NCBI RefSeq assembly: GCF_900114215.1
Contig: NZ_FOSG01000029.1
Span: 1 to 53,785, forward strand
DNA: 53,785 bases
Origin: Streptomyces mangrovi
GTDB lineage: Bacteria; Actinomycetota; Actinomycetes; Streptomycetales; Streptomycetaceae
Direction of reading: 5' to 3'
A program made the position numbers and the translations under genes. Positions 26,366 through 34,433 of this stretch are shown one piece after another (positions within the stretch are counted from its first letter, which is position 1; each line of letters opens with the position of its first letter). Under the pieces are notes generated by a model. It was not told the origin of the DNA, did not search any database, and saw only the letters and a list, made by a program, of their open reading frames with translations.

Positions 26366-27487
26366 ATGAGCACGGCAGTGACGCCCTTCCGCGTAGCGGT
26401 CCCCGAGGCGGACCTCACCGACCTGAGGGAACGGCTGGCCAGGACCCGCTGGCCCGAGGCCGAGACCGTGGGCGACTGGTCCCAGGGCGTCCCCCTGGAG
26501 TACCTGGAGGAGCTGGCCGGCCACTGGCGTGACGGCTACGACTGGCGCGCGACCGAGGCGCGGCTGAACGCGCTGCCGCAGTTCCGCACGGAGATCGACG
26601 GCCTGGGCGTCCACTTCCTGCACGTGCGCTCCCCGCACCCGGACGCCATGCCGCTGCTGCTCAGCCACGGCTGGCCCGGCTCGGTCGTGGAGTTCCTGGA
26701 CGTCGTCGGCGCGCTGACCGACCCCGAGGACCCGGCCGACGCCTTCCATGTGGTCTGCCCCTCCCTGCCGGGTTTCGCCTTCAGCGACAAGCCGGCCGAG
26801 GCGGGGTGGACGATCGAGCGCACCGCCGCCGCCTGGGACGAGCTGATGTCCCGGCTGGGCTACGGCCGCTACGCCGCGCACGGCACCGACTGGGGCTCGT
26901 TCCTCACCGCGATCCTCGGCGAGACCCGCCCGGAACGTCTGGCGGGCATCCACATCGCCATGCCCTTCGCGCGTCCGCCGCAGGAGCAGGTGGAGCTGGA
27001 CGAACGGGACCTGGCCGGGCTGGCCGCGCTGAAGGAGTTCCAGCAGAGCGAGGGCGCGTACTCCGTCCTCCAGGCCACCCGCCCCCAGACCCTCGGCTAC
27101 GGCCTGACGGACTCGCCGGCCGGGCAGCTGGCGTGGATGGTGGAGAAGTACTGGGCCTGGAGCGACCACGACGGCGACCTGGACAAGGTGATCCCCCGGG
27201 ACCGGATCCTGGACGCGGTGTCGGTCGCCTGGTTCACCGCCACCGGCGCCTCCTCGGCCCGCGTCTACTGGGAGAGCCACAACAAGATGGCGCTGGGCCC
27301 GGTGGGCGTGCCCACCGCCTGTTCGCTGTTCCCCAAGGACGGCCGGATGCCGCGCGCCTGGTGCGAGGGCCGCTTCACCGATCTGCGCCGCTGGACCGAC
27401 CACGACCGCGGCGGCCACTTCCCCGCCCTGGAGCAGCCCGAACTGCTCGTGGGCGAGCTGCGCTCCTTCTTCCGCCCGCTGCGCTGA
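26366..27487 (+). CDS. epoxide hydrolase (EHN + alpha/beta hydrolase)
   Basis: 373-residue microsomal-type epoxide hydrolase. An N-terminal EHN domain (about 1-105) has RLARTRWPEAE and YLEELAGHW. The hydrolase core has HGWPGS (oxyanion hole), the nucleophilic Asp in HGTDWGSF, and the base in GGHFPALEQP. Start ATG follows GGAGG. In polyketide pathways it may open an epoxide made by a neighbouring P450, or protect the producer by destroying a reactive epoxide product. It lies upstream of P450 2 in the same direction, with a repeat-filled 93-bp gap (CGCACCGCA units, 27511-27553). Confidence 0.92.
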   Translation: MSTAVTPFRVAVPEADLTDLRERLARTRWPEAETVGDWSQGVPLEYLEELAGHWRDGYDWRATEARLNALPQFRTEIDGLGVHFLHVRSPHPDAMPLLLSHGWPGSVVEFLDVVGALTDPEDPADAFHVVCPSLPGFAFSDKPAEAGWTIERTAAAWDELMSRLGYGRYAAHGTDWGSFLTAILGETRPERLAGIHIAMPFARPPQEQVELDERDLAGLAALKEFQQSEGAYSVLQATRPQTLGYGLTDSPAGQLAWMVEKYWAWSDHDGDLDKVIPRDRILDAVSVAWFTATGASSARVYWESHNKMALGPVGVPTACSLFPKDGRMPRAWCEGRFTDLRRWTDHDRGGHFPALEQPELLVGELRSFFRPLR

Positions 27488-27580
27488 CGCCCGCCGCCCC
27501 GCCCCGGGCCGCGCACCGCACCCGCACCGCAGCCCACGCACCGCACCGCACCGCGAGCCGAGACCGCGAAAGGCGACGCC

Positions 27581-28855
27581 GTGACCGTCCACCAGGCCCC
27601 TGCCGGCACCTCATCCGAGGCCGCACACGCCCCCGAGCCCCTGCCCCCCTTCCCGTTCCCGGGATCGAGCTACCGGGGCCCCGCCCCCGTCTACGCGCGG
27701 CTGCGCGCCGAGCGGCCCGTCGTACGGGTGGGGACGGCCGGCGGCGGCCACGCCTGGCTGGTGACCCGGCACGCGGACGTACGGGCCGTGCTGGAGGACC
27801 CCCGGTTCAGCCGGGCCGCGATGTACGCACCCGGCGCCCCGCGCTTCAGCGGCCTGTTCCAGGCCCCGCCGGGCATGATCGTCTCCCTCGACCCGCCCGA
27901 CCACACCCGGCTGCGCGCCCTGGCCTCCCAGGCGTTCTCGCCCGGGCGGATCGAGGGCATGCGGCCGCGGGTGCGCGAGCTGGCCGGCGGGCTGCTGCGG
28001 GACCTGGAACCGGAGGCGGACCGGGGCGGACCGGTGGACCTGGTGGCGCGGTTCGCCGCCCCGCTGGCGATGGCCGTCATCTGCGAACTGCTGGGCGTGC
28101 CCGGGGAGGACCGCGGACGGTTCCACACCTGGGTGCGGCGGTTCGCCGACCTGTCGGCGCCCGAGGAGCAGGCGGTGGAGGCCCGCGAGAGCCTCGGTGC
28201 CTACATCGCCTCCCTCGTGACCGCCAAGCGCGCCGCCCCCGCCGATGACGTCCTGTCGGCTCTCACCACCGCCCGGCTCGGGGAGGACCGGCTGAGCGAG
28301 GAGGAGCTGATCGGCCTCGGGTACACCCTGCTGGGCGCCGGATTCGACTCCTCGGCCGGGCAGATCGCCAACTTCACCCTCACCCTGCTCGCCCACCACC
28401 CGAAGCTGTGGCGCCGGCTGGGCGAACACCCCGGGGAGGTGCCGGCGGCCGTCGAGGAGCTGCTGCGCACCGTCAACCTCAACGCGGACGACACCTCCGG
28501 CCTGCCCAGGCTCGCCACCGAGGACGTGGCCGTCGGCGGGACGGTCGTCCCCGCGGGCGACGCGGTGTTCGTCTCCTTCGCCTCCGCCAACCGCGACGAG
28601 GCGGTCTTCGCCGACCCCGGACACCTCGACCCCTCCCGCGCGGACAACCCGCACCTGGCGTTCGGGCACGGCATCCACCGCTGCCTGGGCGCTCCCCTGG
28701 CCCGCCTCGAACTCTCCGTGGCGCTGGAGGAGCTGACCCGCCGCTTTCCCGGGGCGCGGCTCGCCGTGCCCGCCGCCGAGGTCCCCTGGCGGACCGGCGA
28801 CGTCAACCACAACCCGCTCACCCTCCCTGTGGAACTGCGAAGGAGCACCTCATGA
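27581..28855 (+). CDS. cytochrome P450 (2)
   Basis: 424-residue P450. The I-helix reads LLGAGFDSSAGQ with Ser in place of the usual Thr after the acidic residue, ExxR is in VEELLRTV, and the haem loop is FGHGIHRCLG. It is Pro/Ala-rich in the first 35 residues. The stop overlaps the next start (ATGA), tying it to the quinone-oxidoreductase-like gene. Substrate unknown; the D-S variant still supports oxygen activation. Confidence 0.93.
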   Translation: MTVHQAPAGTSSEAAHAPEPLPPFPFPGSSYRGPAPVYARLRAERPVVRVGTAGGGHAWLVTRHADVRAVLEDPRFSRAAMYAPGAPRFSGLFQAPPGMIVSLDPPDHTRLRALASQAFSPGRIEGMRPRVRELAGGLLRDLEPEADRGGPVDLVARFAAPLAMAVICELLGVPGEDRGRFHTWVRRFADLSAPEEQAVEARESLGAYIASLVTAKRAAPADDVLSALTTARLGEDRLSEEELIGLGYTLLGAGFDSSAGQIANFTLTLLAHHPKLWRRLGEHPGEVPAAVEELLRTVNLNADDTSGLPRLATEDVAVGGTVVPAGDAVFVSFASANRDEAVFADPGHLDPSRADNPHLAFGHGIHRCLGAPLARLELSVALEELTRRFPGARLAVPAAEVPWRTGDVNHNPLTLPVELRRSTS

Positions 28856-29889
28856 GCACCGCCGTCCTGCCCGACGCCCTGCCCGCCACCAGCCTCGAAG
28901 TGCGGCTGGCCGCCTACCCGGACCCCGAGGGCGAGGTCACCCTCGACCACTTCGCCATGGGCGAGAGCGAACTGTCCGAGCCCGGCGAGGGCCAGGTCGT
29001 CGTCCGCAACGACTGGATGACCCTGGGCTCGGTCGCCCGCGACCAGATGAACCCGGCCACGAAGCTGCCGATCCCGGTCTTCCAGCCGGGGGTGGCGATG
29101 TGGGGCCGCACCGTCGGCACGGTCGTGCGCTCCAGCAGCCCCGACCTGGCCGTCGGCGACCTCGTCGAGCACTTCTCCGGCTGGCGGCAGTACGCGGTCG
29201 GCTCCGCGCAGGAGTTCTTCCGCCGCGACCGCGACCTGCTGCCCGGCCCGGAGTACTTCCTCTCCCAGGGCCCCACCGCCTGGCACGGGATGGTCGACAC
29301 CGTCGGCGCCGGCGAGGGCGAGACGGTCTTCGTCTCCGGCGCCACCAACGGCGTCGGCGCGCTGGCCGGGCAGATCGCGAAGCTGCGCGGCGCGAAGCGC
29401 GTCATCGGGAGCACCGGTTCCCGGGAGAAGATCGACTTCCTGGTGAAGGAGATCGGCTTCGACGCCGCCTTCGACTACCACGACGGCCCGGTGGCCGAGC
29501 AGCTCGCCGAACTGGCCCCCGACGGCCTGGACGTGGTCTTCGACAACGTGGGCGGCGAGCAGTTCGAGGCGGCCGTCCGACTCGCCAACCGCGGCGCCCG
29601 GTTCGCCCTGTGCGGCGCGCTCGCCGGGCAGCACGGCGGGGACGGCGGCAGCCCGCGCCTGCCGCTGATGACCGCGATCAGCCGGGACCTGTCGTTCCGC
29701 GGCTTCGCCACCCTCCACACCCCCGACCAGATCGACGGCTGGAACGAGCGGTTCGGCGCATGGCTGAGGGAGGGCCGCATCGTCTTCCCGCACACGGTCG
29801 TCGACGGCGGGGTGGAGGCGCTGCCGCAGGCGTTCGTGGATCTGCTCCGGCGCCGCTACAGCGGTACGGTCCTGGTCAAGCTGTCCTGA
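28852..29889 (+). CDS. NADP-dependent MDR oxidoreductase (CurA/PTGR-like)
   Basis: 345-residue medium-chain dehydrogenase/reductase without structural zinc. The cofactor-binding GATNGVGALAGQIAK (about 163-177), DVVFDNVGGEQF and CGALAGQ match the leukotriene B4 dehydrogenase / prostaglandin reductase group, which reduces alpha,beta-unsaturated carbonyls. It is coupled to P450 2 by an ATGA overlap and ends at a strong hairpin. It may reduce an enone on the polyketide or acyl chain. Confidence 0.88.
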   Translation: MSTAVLPDALPATSLEVRLAAYPDPEGEVTLDHFAMGESELSEPGEGQVVVRNDWMTLGSVARDQMNPATKLPIPVFQPGVAMWGRTVGTVVRSSSPDLAVGDLVEHFSGWRQYAVGSAQEFFRRDRDLLPGPEYFLSQGPTAWHGMVDTVGAGEGETVFVSGATNGVGALAGQIAKLRGAKRVIGSTGSREKIDFLVKEIGFDAAFDYHDGPVAEQLAELAPDGLDVVFDNVGGEQFEAAVRLANRGARFALCGALAGQHGGDGGSPRLPLMTAISRDLSFRGFATLHTPDQIDGWNERFGAWLREGRIVFPHTVVDGGVEALPQAFVDLLRRRYSGTVLVKLS

Positions 29890-29919
29890 ACCTCCGCCCG
29901 CCCTCCCCGAACCCCCCAC

Positions 29920-29973
29920 CGCGCGGCGGTGCTCCCGCGACGTGTAAGGACGTCGCGGGAGCACCGCCGCGCG
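29920..29973 (+). terminator. hairpin terminator
   Basis: Perfect 24-bp stem starting CGCGCGGCGGTGCTC, loop GTAAGG, 30 bp after the MDR stop. It ends the epoxide hydrolase-P450-MDR transcript. Confidence 0.85.
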
Positions 29974-29976
29974 TTC

Positions 29977-30042
29977 GCCGTACCACCGAAGCCGCACCGC
30001 CACAGCCCGTACCACCGAAGCCGTACCACCAGCCGTACCACC
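29977..30042. repeat. GCCGTACCACC repeats
   Basis: Four copies of (G/C)CCGTACCACC, partly interleaved with GAAG units, fill the leader of the DNA-glycosylase-like gene up to its ribosome site. Confidence 0.7.
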
Positions 30043-30056
30043 GGAGAGGAACCCCT

Positions 30057-31169
30057 ATGACGAACGGAACGCCGAGCGTGCTGGACCGGCGAGCGCTCAA
30101 CCGGGCGCTGCTGGCACGGCAGTGGCTGCTGGAGCGCACCACCGCCTCCGCGTCCGACGTCCTGGAGCATCTGGTCGGTATGCAGGCCCAGGCCCCCAAC
30201 CCGCCCTATCTGGGCCTGTGGACCCGCATCGCCGGCTTCCGCCTGGACGATCTGGCCACACTGGTCAGACAGCGGCGGGCGGTACGCCTGGTGCTGATGC
30301 GCAGCACCATCCACCTGGCCACCGCACGCGACTGCCTGGCCCTGCGCCCGGTGCTGCACACCTCCCTGACCCGCGGTCTGAACAGTTCCTTCGGACGTCA
30401 GCTGACCGGGCTGGACCTCGCCGAGGTGGCCGCCGAGGGCCGGCGCCTGGTGGAGTCCGAGCCCCTGACCCTGGGCGAGCTGGGCAAACGGCTGGCCGAG
30501 CGGTGGCCGGACCGGGACGCCTTCGCCCTGGCCAACGTCGTACGCGCCCTGGAGCCGCTGGTGCAGGTGCCGCCGCGCGGCCTGTGGGGCGAGAGCGGGC
30601 AGGCCGCGCACACCACCGCCGAGGCCTGGCTGGGCGAGCCGCTGTCCACCGACGACTCGGCGCGTCAGGTGGTGCGGCGCTATCTGGCGGCGTTCGGCCC
30701 GGCCACGGCCGCGGACATGCAGACCTGGTCCGGCATGACCCGGATGGCCGCGGTCTTCAAGGACCTCCGCCCCGAACTGGCCGTCTTCCGCGACGAGAAG
30801 GGCCGGGAGCTCTTCGACCTCCCGAACGCCCCGCGCCCCGGCCCCGACGTCCCGGCGCCCGTCCGCCTGCTGCCGGAGTTCGACAACGTCCTGCTCTCCC
30901 ACGCCGACCGCACCCGGATCCTCACCGACGAACAGCGCCGGCTGATCATCACCCGCAACGGCCTGGTGAAGTCCACCTTCCTGGTGGACGGTTTCGTGGC
31001 CGGGACCTGGCGGATCGACCGGAGGAAGAAGGCGGCCACGCTGGTCCTCGAACCCTTCGCCGCGCTGAAGGCCGCGGACCGCGAGGCGCTCGCCGGGGAG
31101 GCCGAGCGCCTGCTCGCCGCGGCCGCCGACGACGCCGGCGCCCGCGACATCCGCTTCGAGGCCCCCTGA
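30057..31169 (+). CDS. AlkZ-type DNA glycosylase (winged-helix HTH_42 family)
   Basis: 370-residue protein of the family once called winged-helix DNA-binding proteins, now known as AlkZ/YcaQ DNA glycosylases. AlkZ gives azinomycin resistance by removing crosslinked bases, and relatives occur in trioxacarcin and hedamycin clusters. The catalytic QxQ motif is visible as GMQAQAPNPPYLGLW (about residues 41-55). LVLMRSTIHLA and LPEFDNVLLSHADR are further family stretches. QxQ, rather than QxD, marks the AlkZ-like branch tied to self-resistance. ATG at 30057 follows GGAGAGGAA. In this cluster it suggests that the product alkylates DNA. Confidence 0.85.
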   Translation: MTNGTPSVLDRRALNRALLARQWLLERTTASASDVLEHLVGMQAQAPNPPYLGLWTRIAGFRLDDLATLVRQRRAVRLVLMRSTIHLATARDCLALRPVLHTSLTRGLNSSFGRQLTGLDLAEVAAEGRRLVESEPLTLGELGKRLAERWPDRDAFALANVVRALEPLVQVPPRGLWGESGQAAHTTAEAWLGEPLSTDDSARQVVRRYLAAFGPATAADMQTWSGMTRMAAVFKDLRPELAVFRDEKGRELFDLPNAPRPGPDVPAPVRLLPEFDNVLLSHADRTRILTDEQRRLIITRNGLVKSTFLVDGFVAGTWRIDRRKKAATLVLEPFAALKAADREALAGEAERLLAAAADDAGARDIRFEAP

Positions 31170-31265
31170 CCGTCCGGCGCCCGGCCGTCCGCTCCCCCGC
31201 CCTCCGGCCGGGCTCGACCGGCGGTGCAGCGGCCCGGGCTGTACTGGCCGCCGACCGCACCCGGC

Positions 31266-31301
31266 CCGTCCAACCGGCCGTCCAACCGGCCGTCCGACCG
31301 G
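31266..31301. repeat. 12-bp tandem repeat x3
   Basis: Three units of CCGTCCAACCGG (third has one change), in the 166-bp spacer before the SDR gene. Confidence 0.8.
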
Positions 31302-31335
31302 CCGACCACCCATCCGGCCCAGACAGGGAGCACGC

Positions 31336-32094
31336 ATGTCGGACAAGCCCTTCGCCGATCAGACCGTCGTCGTCACCGGAGGCGGGACCGGCATCGGCCG
31401 GTCCGCCGCCCTGGCCTTCGCCGACCTCGGCGCGAAGCACGTGGTCGTCACCGGCCGCCGCGCCGAGCGCCTGGCGGAGGTCGCCGCCCTGCACCCCGCC
31501 GTCGTCACGGTGACCGCCGACGTCCGCGAGGAGACGGGGGCCGAGGCCGTGGCCGCCGCCGTCACCGAACTCGGTGGAACGGTGGACGTCCTGGTCCACA
31601 ACGCGGGCGTCTTCCGCTTCAGCCCGCTGGAGGCCCTGTCCGCCCAGACCGTCCGCGAGGTCGTGGACATCAATCTGGTCGGACCGCTGCTGCTCACCGG
31701 GAAGCTGCTGCCGATGCTGCGCTCCCCCGGGGGCGGCATCGTGCTGGTCTCCAGCCGCGCGGGCCACAACGCCTCCCCGGGCTCCTCGGTCTACGCCGCG
31801 AGCAAGGCGGGCGTCCACAGCCTCACCCGCAGCTGGGCGGCCGAGCTGGCGCCGAAGGGCATCCGCGTCAACGCGGTCGCCCCGGGCTTCGTCCGCACCG
31901 AGGCGTACGCGGCCAACGGGCTGGGCCCGGAGCAGGTGGAGGGCCTGTTCGAGGGTGTGAAGCACCAGGTGCCGCTGGGCCGCGTCGGCGAGACCGACGA
32001 CGTCACCCCCTGGATCACCCGCCTCGCCGAGCCCTCCAGCTCCCTGGTGACGGGCCAGATCATCACCCTCGACGGCGGCATGGACGTCGCCTGA
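31336..32094 (+). CDS. short-chain dehydrogenase/reductase
   Basis: 252-residue classical SDR. TGGGTGIGRS is the cofactor loop, NAG is in VLVHNAGVF, and the catalytic triad is seen as SSRAGHNASPGSSVYAASK (Ser, Tyr, Lys). It ends LDGGMDVA like other quinone or keto-reductases of this type. It is preceded by AGGGAG. It may reduce a ketone of the polyketide; it is not obviously a sugar ketoreductase because it is far from the sugar operon. Confidence 0.9.
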   Translation: MSDKPFADQTVVVTGGGTGIGRSAALAFADLGAKHVVVTGRRAERLAEVAALHPAVVTVTADVREETGAEAVAAAVTELGGTVDVLVHNAGVFRFSPLEALSAQTVREVVDINLVGPLLLTGKLLPMLRSPGGGIVLVSSRAGHNASPGSSVYAASKAGVHSLTRSWAAELAPKGIRVNAVAPGFVRTEAYAANGLGPEQVEGLFEGVKHQVPLGRVGETDDVTPWITRLAEPSSSLVTGQIITLDGGMDVA

Positions 32095-32102
32095 CCGCCG
32101 TT

Positions 32103-32131
32103 CCGGGCCCCGCGCGGAGCGCGGGGCCCGG
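32103..32131. terminator. bidirectional terminator
   Basis: Perfect 13-bp stem CCGGGCCCCGCGC with GGA loop between the convergent SDR and YczE-type genes. Confidence 0.75.
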
Positions 32132-32163
32132 AGGACTGGAGCGCGGAGCGCGGGGGCGTGCGC

Positions 32164-32862
32164 TCAGCGGGCGCTGCCCAGGACCGGCCGCAGGGGGCGG
32201 GACGATCCGGCCGCGGGAGCGGCCAGGCCGTGGTTGGTCAGCTTCAGGACCCGCGCGTTGAAGGCCATGAAGGGCTGGATCAGTCCGTCGACGAAGACCA
32301 GGAAGGCCAGGGTCCCCACGCCGACCGGACCGCCCAGCAGCCAGCCCAGGGTGAGCAGTACCGCCTCGACCCCGACCTTCGCCGCCCAGAACGGCACTCC
32401 CATGCGCTGGTGGAGCGAGATGACGATGAGGTCCATGGCGCGTATCCCGGTGCCGCTCATGATGATCAGGCCCGACCCGTAGGCGCACAGCAGCACCGCC
32501 AGGGCCAGCGCGGGCACCGGCCGGATCCACTGCGGGTCGGCGAGCCGCATCAGGTCGATGAGGCTGCCGCAGAGCAGGAACGTCACGAACGGCATCACCA
32601 CCGGGCGGCGGCGGTTCCACACCGACCACAGGGCGACGCAGACCGCGGCGATCATCGCCTGGGCCAGCCCGATGGTCAGCGGTACGTGTTCCAGGATCCC
32701 CAGGGAGAGGACGTCGAGGGGGTCGACGCCCAGTCCCGAGTGGATGAACAGCGTGGCGCCGGAGGCGAAGACCACGCAGCCCGCCAGGTAGAGGGCGTAG
32801 CGGGGGAGTCTCCCGCGCAGTCCCGTGTCGGAGGGACGTGCGGGGGTGAGCGGATGCGACAT
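32164..32862 (-). CDS. YczE/YyaS-type integral membrane protein
   Basis: 232-residue protein with five to six hydrophobic segments and the family stretches SGATLFIHSGLGVDPLDVLSLG and IIMSGTGIRAMDLIVISLHQ. YczE-like proteins are often next to PPTases or TetR/MerR regulators; their transport role is not proven. Its promoter carries the same operator as the promoter beside the TetR gene at 49775, so it may be part of a drug-response regulon. It is transcribed alone, toward the SDR terminator. Confidence 0.82.
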   Translation of the reverse strand: MSHPLTPARPSDTGLRGRLPRYALYLAGCVVFASGATLFIHSGLGVDPLDVLSLGILEHVPLTIGLAQAMIAAVCVALWSVWNRRRPVVMPFVTFLLCGSLIDLMRLADPQWIRPVPALALAVLLCAYGSGLIIMSGTGIRAMDLIVISLHQRMGVPFWAAKVGVEAVLLTLGWLLGGPVGVGTLAFLVFVDGLIQPFMAFNARVLKLTNHGLAAPAAGSSRPLRPVLGSAR

Positions 32863-32976
32863 GACACCGGTCCCTTGGTCGGTCGGTCACGGGGAGGCGG
32901 GCCGCGGACGGCCCGAAGGTGTGGGCAGGGCACGGCGGCCCCGGGGAGCGGGCCTCGGCGGCCCCGCCCACGCCAA

Positions 32977-33010
32977 GTAAACTACACGGTGCAGTTCCCT
33001 CTGTGAACCG
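32977..33010 (-). promoter_or_regulatory. promoter with TetR-like operator, facing YczE gene
   Basis: On the minus strand -35 TTCACA (33007-33002) and -10 TAGTTT (32984-32979) are 17 bp apart. The spacer and -10 are covered by a 17-bp near-palindrome, AACTACACGGTGCAGTT (32980-32996). The YczE start lies 117 bp downstream of the -10 edge. The same arrangement recurs at 49711. Confidence 0.75.
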
Positions 33011-33598
33011 CACATTTTCGGCCGACCGGCCTCCACCCCCAGTGGACCCCGCACCTCCGGCGGACCCCGGCCCCCGACCGGCCCCGGCCGGCCCCCCGAG
33101 AATCTCGCGGAGAATTTGAGAGAATCTGACGTCGATTGACACGGATTTGATGAATCTAATTTTCCTGACACAGGTTTGCGGTCGTCCCCGGCGAATACCC
33201 TTGACGCGGCACGACCCACCCGAAGAACCTGTCCACTAGGTTCCCTTGCTCTGTACCCCGGCCGTTCGGACACCGCACGGGCCGTCCCCGGCGGGAAATC
33301 CCGCCGATCCCGCTCCACCGTTTCCCGGAGGGGATCCTTCCATCCTCCGTGCAGGCCGGCGCGGGAGCACTGCGCCCTCGGCCCGGCCGGACGCCCGCCC
33401 CGGAAACGGCCGACCGGCGAAAACACCCGGGCGCCGCCGCGGTCCGCACATCCGAACTGCAATTCTTCGTCAGATTTCTTGTTGAATCCGATCGCATCCG
33501 AAGAGAATTACTGCTGTGCTCGCAACCTCCTTTTCGGTGGTTGCGCAACGGAGCGCCACATCGAGGCAGCCTGCCCTGCCAGAAACCCGGAGTGGAAT
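33011..33598. promoter_or_regulatory. long non-coding leader of flavin reductase 1
   Basis: About 590 bp without a convincing gene. The stretch 33100-33190 and 33450-33560 are clearly AT-richer than the surroundings. TTGACA at 33136-33141 with TAATTT at 33157-33162 is a possible promoter, although a 15-bp gap is short. GAGAAT is repeated at 33107-33126. A long open frame from 33176 runs into the reductase but has no ribosome site and non-coding-like composition, so I do not extend the gene. Confidence 0.45.
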
Positions 33599-34192
33599 AT
33601 GTCGGAAGATGCCGTCAAGCTGGCCGTCATCATCGGGAGCGTGCGCGGTGGACGGTTCGGGCCGACCGTGGCCCGATGGTTCGCGGGCCAGGCCGAGAAG
33701 CACGGCGGCGTGAGCGTCGATCTGATCGACCTCGTGGACCACCCGCTGCCGCTGGCCATGCCGCCCTTCGGCGAGGAGCCGGACGCCGGGACGAAGGAGG
33801 TCTACGAGGGCCTCCGCGTGCGGCTCGAGGCCGCGGACGCGTTCGTGGTCGTGACGCCCGAGTACAACCACACCACCTCCCCCGTCCTGAAGAACACCAT
33901 CGACTGGTACCTGGACGAGTGGAAGGCCAAGCCGGTGGGCCTGGTCTCCTACGGCGGCATGGGCGGCGGCCTGCGCGCCGCCGAGCACCTGCGGCAGATC
34001 TTCGCCGAGGTCCACGCGCTCACGGTGCGCGACATGCTCAGCTTCCACAACGCCTGGGACAAGTTCGAGCAGGACGGCAGGCCGGTCAGCCCCGAGGGCA
34101 GCGAGCCCGCGGCCAAGGCCCTCCTCGACCAGCTCCTGTGGTGGGGACGGACGCTGCGCGAGGCACGTGCCAGGACCCCCTACACCGGCTGA
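33599..34192 (+). CDS. NADPH-dependent FMN reductase (1)
   Basis: 197-residue flavodoxin-like reductase. IIGSVRGGRFGPTVARWF is the FMN-phosphate loop, and TPEYNHTTSPVLKNTIDW the flavin-ring loop. It is a paralogue of the protein at 46926: equal length, shared SVRxGRFGPTV and LSFHNAWD. It could supply reduced FMN to the luciferase-like oxidoreductase or act as a quinone reductase. ATG at 33599 has only a weak CGGAG upstream. Confidence 0.9.
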   Translation: MSEDAVKLAVIIGSVRGGRFGPTVARWFAGQAEKHGGVSVDLIDLVDHPLPLAMPPFGEEPDAGTKEVYEGLRVRLEAADAFVVVTPEYNHTTSPVLKNTIDWYLDEWKAKPVGLVSYGGMGGGLRAAEHLRQIFAEVHALTVRDMLSFHNAWDKFEQDGRPVSPEGSEPAAKALLDQLLWWGRTLREARARTPYTG

Positions 34193-34361
34193 CGCGCCGC
34201 ACCGGCCGACCCCCCGCACCGGCTGACGCCGGCCGCCCGGCGGCCGGGCGGCGCGGAGCCGCCCGGGCCCCCTCCCCTCCGGGCCGGGCACCGCCCCCCG
34301 GCCGCCGGGCGCGGGTCTCCCCGACTCGTTCGCCCCTCCGGCACCACGGCACGTTCCCGGG

Positions 34362-34392
34362 TTGACTTGAAGTTACGTTCAAGTTGGAGGGT
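34362..34392 (+). promoter_or_regulatory. SoxR-type promoter/operator upstream of MFS exporter
   Basis: TTGACT -35 (34362-34367), 19-bp spacer, and GAGGGT as weak -10 (34387-34392), as in MerR-family promoters. The spacer overlaps the perfect inverted repeat ACTTGAA-GTTACG-TTCAAGT (34365-34384). The -10 is 42 bp from the exporter start. It matches the site beside soxR at 46857. Confidence 0.78.
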
Positions 34393-34433
34393 CTGTATCG
34401 GCGTACCCACCGCTCACCGAATGGAGCCCTTCG

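Noticed and set aside
29920..29973. Possible riboswitch or attenuator before the DNA glycosylase gene
   Set aside because: A single perfect 24-bp hairpin right after a stop codon fits a terminator; no alternative pairing or ligand-binding motif seen.
33176..33598. N-terminal extension of flavin reductase 1
   Set aside because: The frame is open upstream, but has no ribosome site, unusual composition, and the family starts at the ATG at 33599.
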